Source: Deroplatys truncata
Lineage: Eukaryota; Arthropoda; Insecta; Mantodea; Mantidae
Direction of reading: 5' to 3'
NCBI GenBank assembly: GCA_030765065.1
Contig: CM060975.1
Location: 262,579,816-262,643,815 of the forward strand
DNA: 64,000 bases
Positions 57,615 through 64,000 of this stretch are shown here, piece by piece. The number at the start of each line of letters is the position of its first letter. Within the stretch, counting starts at the first letter, position 1. A program made the translations under genes and the position numbers. The notes under the pieces are model-generated. The model did no database searches and had not been told where the DNA came from. It worked only from the letters and a program-made list of their open reading frames with translations.

Positions 57615-57956
57615 TTAAAGACCTGGCGTATGCAAACCCCACAAATTATATGCAGACGAGAACAGGTGTTCAGTGCCTGTGACGTAATCCAGCAACAACC
57701 AGAGGTGTTCCAAATAATGCGTGATTCCCTAAGACGCACGGTGGAAGGCTGCATTGTAATGGATGGTGGCCACATGAGCACCTGTTGTGAATAGTAGATT
57801 AAGGACATGGTAACAATTGATGGTAGTGAAGTAGAGCATAACTCAGGAGGTCTTAAGTTTACAAGCAATGTTTAGAGGAATTGTTTTTCTTCTGCTGCTG
57901 CATACTATCTGCTCTGTAAATATTGAAAGCTTTTTTCCGGACACCCTGTATATGAG

Positions 57957-58425
57957 TATTACAAAATTCAACCAATAAACGTTCAGGGGTTACAGAGGGA
58001 TAGTATAGTAATACCTTGATGTAAGACACCTATGGTTAGTGACAACAAGCTTTTGAAGGTACCTAAGTAATGATATTTCATTTGAATATTCGTAGCGATA
58101 AATGCAAGTAAATGAATATTTAATACGATCCATTATAAAATAGTTAATTTTCCTTCGACAAGCGCCAAAAAGCTACCTTTGTGCCATTTTCAAATACATA
58201 AATGTTGTTTTTTCTGTATAAATGCTATAAATCAATAATTCTCCCAATAAAACTGTGATATCAATGTCAAAATACAAATACTATTCACTGAAAGCATACT
58301 CACATCACTTATTCTTTTTTGTTCAATTTCTATTATTCATAAGGCAAACTTTTTAAAGTGATTTCTTGTACTTTGGATAGAATTTCGAATGAAAATATTC
58401 ATGTACAGTTAATTTTTTGTTGCAG
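57957..58425. other. Non-coding, probably intronic
   Basis: AT-rich DNA leading to the polypyrimidine tract of the dipeptidase exon. Confidence 0.5.
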
Positions 58426-58602
58426 TTGGTAGTGAGAGAGATGAATAGGTTGGGAATGATGGTGGACCTATCCCACGTTTCTGTGCCCACAATGTTGGAC
58501 GCCCTGCGTGTGAGCAGAGCTCCGGTCATCTTCTCCCACTCATCTGCGCATGCGCTGTGCAACAGTTCCCGTAATGTGCCTGATCACGTTCTCAGATTGC
58601 TG
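58426..58602 (+). CDS. Membrane (renal) dipeptidase, single internal exon
   Basis: A 177-base exon with TTTTTTGTTGCAG before it and GTAAGG after, frame 0 to frame 0. It encodes [20 protein letters not shown] followed by [19 protein letters not shown], diagnostic of the peptidase M19 family. Both His residues (DLSH and FSHSSA) correspond to ligands of the second zinc ion. These enzymes hydrolyse dipeptides at the cell surface and are usually GPI-anchored. No other exon of the gene was recognised in the window, so introns are long. It is the only clear host gene segment here and looks under selection. Confidence 0.9.
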
Positions 58603-59506
58603 GTAAGGATTACATCTTTGAATATTTATTACCTGGCAATGATATAATATAAAAGTGTCATTGTTAGGGGTGCCTGTAAGGATTGCGCCATCGTGTAATG
58701 ACACTAGTTAAATAAAACAAGAAAGAAATACATATTTAAATTATCTTGTATTCAAAATGCTGAGTTTGACCTTTGTATTCAAAGTAGGAATTCTTGAAAC
58801 TTTATTTACGACGTTCTACTTAAACATAAAGCAGGATTTTAACTTATTTTGTAAGCTTTGTGTTCTATGTTGTCCAAAATTAAAAAAAATGTAATTTAAG
58901 GAGCTAAAACCCAATATAAACTGCTGATTTATTCATGGCCAAGTGTTTCCTAAGCGAAGCAGCGGAATGTTTCCGAAGTGCTTGGATTTTCTAGCTCAAA
59001 TTAAAATATAGTGCCATTAAATTTATATTTGATAGACTAGAAAACAATGGGGGGTGGAGAAAAAATCAGCTGCTTTATGTTATTAGAGGTGAAATGCAAG
59101 CCCAGCGCAATCCCACGCAATATTTTTAACATAGTTCGTCTATTTATAGCCCAATAATAAAAAATCATGATTCCGTGGTGTAATTCTTGAAATTATAATG
59201 TTTTTTGTTCTTTTCTTTTGGTGCTTAGTGTTAATCGTATTTTCGTTCATGTGTTATTTTGTCCACGACGATGATTAATACGATTTCTACAAATTTTATA
59301 TTTATTGCGATGATTTGAAAATGCGTTCAGGTATGTAGAAGTGCCTGGACACCATCTAGGATATAATATAAATATATGGTAGAATCCAGGACACGGATTT
59401 TGATGACCTAAAAGACCCCTAAAATGAGCTATAAAATGTGCCAAAAATTGTTAGAAATTGACCTAAAATGATGAAAAAATACCTAAAATGAACATTCTCT
59501 AACAGA
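58603..59506. other. Non-coding, intronic or intergenic
   Basis: No exon or repeat recognised. Confidence 0.45.
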
Positions 59507-59648
59507 ACGATGGTTATTCTGAACAAATCCTAAAGATATTGGAACATTATGTTTTATTTTTGGTGCATGAGCAGGAATATTAGGAACATCTCTAAGAATT
59601 TTAATTCGAATCGAATTAAGACAACCTGGATCTTTAATTGGAGATCAT
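59507..59648 (+). pseudogene. Nuclear copy of mitochondrial COX1 5' end (NUMT)
   Basis: Read with the invertebrate mitochondrial code it gives KDIGTLCFIFGAWAGMLGTS followed by LRILIRIELRQPGSLIGD, the start of cytochrome c oxidase subunit I. Trp is encoded by TGA in GCATGAGCAGGA. Similarity ends at GGAGAT (~59648). Under the nuclear code it is not open. Its mutations (for example AACAAATCC near the start) indicate an old copy. Confidence 0.9.
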
Positions 59649-59769
59649 CCTTTCCGTTGCAATGTATGACAATTTACATCCGGAGATTCTGGAATGTGAA
59701 CGACCGGTGGTTGTCGGCGAGAACATTGTTACACATTGAGAATCTTCAGCATACTTGAAGAGTGACAGA

Positions 59770-61907
59770 TCACTGGGTGTTCATGTTGTATCTGTTCTGT
59801 TATAAAGCTTTCACCTGAGAGTACTTTAACGATTGTGCACACAGTTTTGTATCATGGATTTTTATCCAACACACCTTTAATTTCCATTGAGACCTTTTCG
59901 CCAATATGCCAATCACACGCTCTTATTTATTTTGAATATTCTTAACCAATGCTATTGAATTTTCCAGAGCTATGCCCCTTTCTTAAAGACGTGTGATAGT
60001 TGATGGTAAAGAGCCAAAATTTGCCTTAATATAAGCCAATTTTTCCTCCGTTTCATCGTCTTTAAACACTTCTTTGGCTGCCCTAATTCTTTAACATCTT
60101 CTGTGTCAAATGAATTCACAAAGGATTCGCTGTTTGAAAATGCTCGCAGAAGTAAAAACAAGCTTCTAATCAGGAGCCCCATTTTATTATTGGTGTCGCG
60201 GGTAAAGGGACATCTGGAGCTTTGAAATCTTCTCTGGGTGAATGGGATTTGACGAATATCTTTTTTGCATTTTTAAAAAGTGTGTCCACTTGTTGTGAAA
60301 GTATGACCTCACTTCTTCTGCTACTCTGTGGATACCGTGTGCCAAACAAGTTATAGCACCATTTTTGGATAGAAATTCAAAATCCAAATCATATATATGT
60401 ATGTGCGTATATACCATTTAAACGAATTCATATTTTGAGAGGTGGTAGTACGGACCAAAACAGGAAAAAATGTCCAGTAAACGTGCGTTCTAAAAGGCAT
60501 ACCTTAAGAGCTATGAACATTTGTTCACCTTTGGTACTCTGAAGCATCTCTTATACTGCAAGCTCTTTGCTATTACGTACGACCTGCAGCAGGCAGTAAA
60601 CAAATTAGGACACATTACTCTGTTATTGTCCATGAATACAGCATGCAGTAAACATCTGTTAGTGTTGTTACTATAAACCGTATTCACAGTTCTGGGTAAG
60701 TGCAACGCATATTCTTATTAGTTCTAATGGAATCAGTTTGTGTTTTTATGAGTTTTTTAAATTATTTTACATTGTAGGTTTATCTTAAATATTTGATGTA
60801 TGCAACCCCAATTAATGATGTACAAACGCTACAAGGAAGGCGTCATCAATGCCTGCCAGAGCATCCGTAACCAACCTGGAGTGTGACAGTGCGTGATTGC
60901 TTAACACGCTGGACAGAAGCATGCCGTACTATGAATGGGCACCATATTCAGTACCTCCTTTAGCGATGGTTCACAAGTGCAGGTCTAGTGTAATTGCAAG
61001 CAGATTACACTAGAAACTATGCTGATTCACAGTAACAGAGTAAAGTATCCCCGTTAGTTTACTGCATTCTGCAGGTCAGACATAATAGCAAAGAGCTTGC
61101 AGTAGAAGTGATGTTTCACAGTAACGAAGGTGAGCAAGTGCTCATAACTTTTAAGGTATGCATTTTAGAGCCCGTGTTTAATGAGCATTTTTTTCTTGTT
61201 TTGATCCACACTACCACCTCTTAAACCATGGAATGCTGTTTCTTTAACATCCTCTATATGGCTGCATCGGTTACAAAAAACAGCACGTCTTCATGGCGAA
61301 TTCTATCAGGCCACAGCAAGAACATAGACTCAAACAGAATATACATACTTGAATTATTTACTTTCTATATCATTTCAGAAGTGAACAAAAATACTTTACC
61401 TGGCCCATTCGTCTCTAGCGTCCCCCCTACAACATTTGCTACGTATCGACTTTCAGCATTGCTTGTTTCGTCTATAGAGATGAAGATCTTCCATCTGACT
61501 TCATCTCTTATTCTTTCCATAGTTTCGTTATAGCACATGGGAATATATTTTTTCTTAATATGGATTCATCCGGTAAAGAAACTCCCATGTGACGTTCTAG
61601 AAAGCTCTTCATCAGAGTTGTTTATTTTCTTCAGTTGAATACTCACAGATACTAATTGCTTACAAAAATCGAATGTGCCCGCCTTTGCCCTACTCTGAGC
61701 AAGCAGTTTTTCTGTTGTTGGCGTTTTCCACTGCACACATGTTTTTTCGCGCCGATATGTTGTTGCAGTGTAAATCTTTTCTCAGCCGCCACTCTAAACT
61801 CACTAAGTTTACAAAATAATAGAGCCATATGTTGAAAAAACTTCGTCCTCACGCTCTTTAACCATATTTCTTAAACTAGTAGCCTTGCTAGGCGTTACTT
61901 TTGGCAT
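59770..61907 (-). pseudogene. CGGBP1/hAT-like transposase pseudogene
   Basis: It starts MPKVTPSKATSLRNMVKERE at 61907, then after a frame change LFCKLSEFRVAAEKRFTLQQ, a BED-like finger, IFISIDETSNAESRYVANVV near 61420-61490, ITCLAHGIHRVAEEVR (60187-60417) and LAYIKANFGSLPSTI near 60000-60050, with decaying homology to ~59770. These are the landmarks of the insect 'CGG triplet repeat-binding protein 1-like' hAT relatives. Many frame changes and an inserted element (60438-61221) show it is dead. Confidence 0.8.
60438..61221. mobile_element. mariner-derived element with ~200 bp inverted repeats
   Basis: Arms at 60438-60640 and 61035-61221 are inverted copies (shared AGAGGTGGTAGT, 'gcataccttaa', 'ctgcaagctctttgctatta'). 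The interior 60785-60965 keeps a transposase C-terminal remnant (YATPINDVQ ... TRWTEACRTMNGHH). It splits the hAT pseudogene. Confidence 0.7.
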
Positions 61908-64000
61908 TATTTCAGGCAAGTAGATAACACGAAAAAAAATCCTGTAACCATTGGTTCACTAAAGCAGTCAGAAAAGAAGTGAAAAGAACGTGCTTACACA
62001 AACAGATTTAGGGACTTCCCGGTTCCCGTATGATGCCATGCAACCCAACTGGAGCCCATCACAACTTATTTACACGTAAGCAGAGATGATGGTATATACT
62101 TGTATTATGCGTACAACTACTGGTAGCGAGTGACAACTTGGAAATGCATTTTATTTCCGTATTCACGAAACAAGGACGTATTTTTAAGAGTATATAAATT
62201 GTTAGAATGACTAAAAGAAAGCCTTGAAAATTTTTAAAAATGCCATAAGTGATTAAAACAGCGGTAAGTAAGAAAAATGACGTAAAAGCTCCACATTTCT
62301 GCAATCAGAAGCTCGTATACAGGATGTATGTATTTACAGGCATTCCAAAGGATGAAAAAAATGACATGTCATCAAAACCCGCGCCCTGGTACAATCCTAC
62401 CATTAAAAATAAATAAAACGTTTGAGGATGTCGTAGATTTATAAAACATCCTATCACACAAAATAGCCGTTGAGATACGCGTGCAAAATGTAAAATGCAC
62501 ATAGGTACAGAGGTTTATACTTAGGTGGAACTGGGGATGAATGACAATTTGTATATTTATCAATGTGCAAATATATTCGCACGGGATATCCAGTGTTTTT
62601 TGTTTCACACGTACAAAAACACTTTCCCAATGAGGCTTGCAATGATAGGTATGAGAGTGGCTTCTTCTAGAAGCTTGCGAAGAAGTTGCAATAAAACGTT
62701 ACTTTCTATGGATTCGTGCCTGAGTAACGGTGTATCTCAGACATGCGCAGACGATTCCAGAAGACAGCCACAAGTCCAGATCTGGACTTGTGGAATAAGA
62801 GAATAGCACATATCCGTTCCAAGTAGTACCTGTTACTGTTCCTTGTGGCAGCACCTCAAAGCATACCTGCCAACATTGCAACATACAAAAAGAATTAGTG
62901 CAGTACCTAGTAAACTATTCGACGATATTTTGCATTGTAAATATAAGCGCAAAGTCACACTTAATTTCACATTTTGACCAATTCGTTCCTGTCACTTTAA
63001 CCATATTTAAAATTTAAACAGCGTAGCGTCAATAAGAGAGAGGTCACTGCTTACTGTATCATATAAAAAAACATATATTGACCGATTACAATTGGAAAAT
63101 ATGCCACACCCAGCGACAGTCAGGACATGAGTTCACCTGATGAAAACTGAAAGAAGAAATCCACCCCCAGAATCAGCATTTTACAGCGTCAAATGTCCTG
63201 AATAGAACAATGACCCGAAACATGCGAGAGTTTCACTTCAAAGGAGGATTAAACAGGATTACCCAGCAGCCACGTCGATCCTTTGAAGTGGAATATTCTG
63301 AACGTTGTTAATGTAAGTGGACTGAAAACAATAAAACGTTTGCCAGTTAAGTAACTATGTGTACCGTCTCTGTAATCACCCTCGCACATTTCACCCCTTG
63401 TAACAGCATAATATAGATATTAACCCTTGTTTTCCAAATTTCCCTAAAAACAAAGGTATTTTAGGCAGCCGTACGTTGTATTCCAAACGCTCGCCGTCGC
63501 ATTCAGTTCCGGGAGGTTAATCGCGCTCGATAGTCCCGGAAATAGACGGCTACGGTTCGTGTTTCCGATATTAGCTTTCCGGACACTGCAAAACGGTGCA
63601 CTGTTAACACACCCCCCGTACCCCGACCGCCTCTCAGGTCTTTTATGTTTACACGCTGAGAGAAAAAGAAGAAGGGTGGTGGAAAACAAATTCCAACTCT
63701 TTCAATAATCCGGTGGCTTATTGGAATGCGAAAAGAATTCCTTGACCTACTTGGAAATGAATAGATAACAACTCTCATCTTCGTATTCGTGCAGAAGAAT
63801 TTAATCATTGTGAGAAACTAGTTCTTCGCAAGGAGAAATTTACTTAAAGAAAGAAAGAAAGCCAAGCCAACAATTGCTGGTGAGTCAGCAACGTACAAAT
63901 GATTCTCTGTGCCTCACAAACATTTGCGTTTCGCATGAAACTGGTTAATGCTATTATTATAACACTAAATTGAATTTCGAGTTACAGGAGCGATGAGTAG
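61908..64000. other. About 2.1 kb with no recognised gene
   Basis: ORFs at 62525-62806 and on the minus strand at 63444-63808 lack recognisable domains. A GC-richer stretch at 63480-63660 is unassigned. Confidence 0.45.

Larger units (their letters stand above)
55110..57956 (+). mobile_element. mariner-type element split by piggyBac
   Basis: Transposase-like sequence before 55326 (a degraded region with a GRGG-like stretch, then ...LFTLTLY..FNFGA) resumes after 57615 with DLAYANPTNYMQTR, then IQQQPEVFQIMRDSLRR and GGHMS, the C-terminal region of mariner-like enzymes. The right end reads TCCGGACACCCTGTA-TA at ~57942-57958, a typical mariner TIR. The left TIR was not found. Confidence 0.65.

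Overview
The window is nuclear DNA of an arthropod, almost certainly an insect. It is AT-rich and repeat-rich, with GT-AG introns, tRNA-derived SINEs, solo LTRs, Tc1/mariner, piggyBac and hAT remnants. A short fossil of mitochondrial COX1 (59507-59648) reads with TGA as Trp. The only recognisable host exon is a zinc-dependent membrane dipeptidase exon (58426-58602). The order cannot be settled from sequence alone; a hemimetabolous insect such as a cockroach or termite is plausible.

The centre of the window (15069-34991, about 19.9 kb) is an almost complete Polinton/Maverick (adintovirus-like) element with ~600 bp terminal inverted repeats. Left to right it carries: a spliced Cys-rich repeat protein and an overlapping two-repeat (PC4-like?) ORF on the + strand; a tightly packed minus-strand virion block (PLA2/pX-like protein, a second basic segment, adenovirus-type protease, minor capsid protein, a 47-codon basic ORF and the double-jelly-roll major capsid protein); a plus-strand block (packaging ATPase, fibre-like coiled-coil protein, DUF8207-like protein, retroviral-type integrase with chromodomain); an 8-unit ~66 bp tandem array between convergent gene ends; the protein-primed family B DNA polymerase on the minus strand, split by a frameshift and preceded by an array of duplicated phase-1 exons; and a ~3.3 kb gene-free right spacer with serial subterminal repeats and a nested host repeat. 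Integrase, ATPase, both capsid genes, the fibre-like gene and the DUF8207-like gene are open. Polymerase is frameshifted, one N-terminal exon carries a stop, and the PLA2/pX and protease frames are interrupted, so this is a young but apparently decayed copy.

Left flank (1-15068): no host gene recognised. It holds a GC-rich repeat (~760-1315), copies of a dispersed ~0.9 kb family with a microsatellite core, a complete but dead mariner-type element (6593-7916), and three tRNA-related SINEs.

Right flank (34992-64000): a mariner-type fragment abutting the Polinton, a 1.9 kb element with ~360 bp inverted arms, a DDE transposase scrap, a non-LTR 3' end, four ~0.96 kb solo LTRs (three with perfect 4-bp target duplications), an orphan Hsp70-like heat-shock promoter next to one of these LTRs, a piggyBac element inserted at TTAA inside a mariner-type transposase, the dipeptidase exon, the COX1 NUMT, and a CGGBP1/hAT-like pseudogene split by a mariner-derived inverted-repeat element. 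Coordinates of repeat edges are read by eye and may be off by several bases unless a TSD or splice site fixes them.
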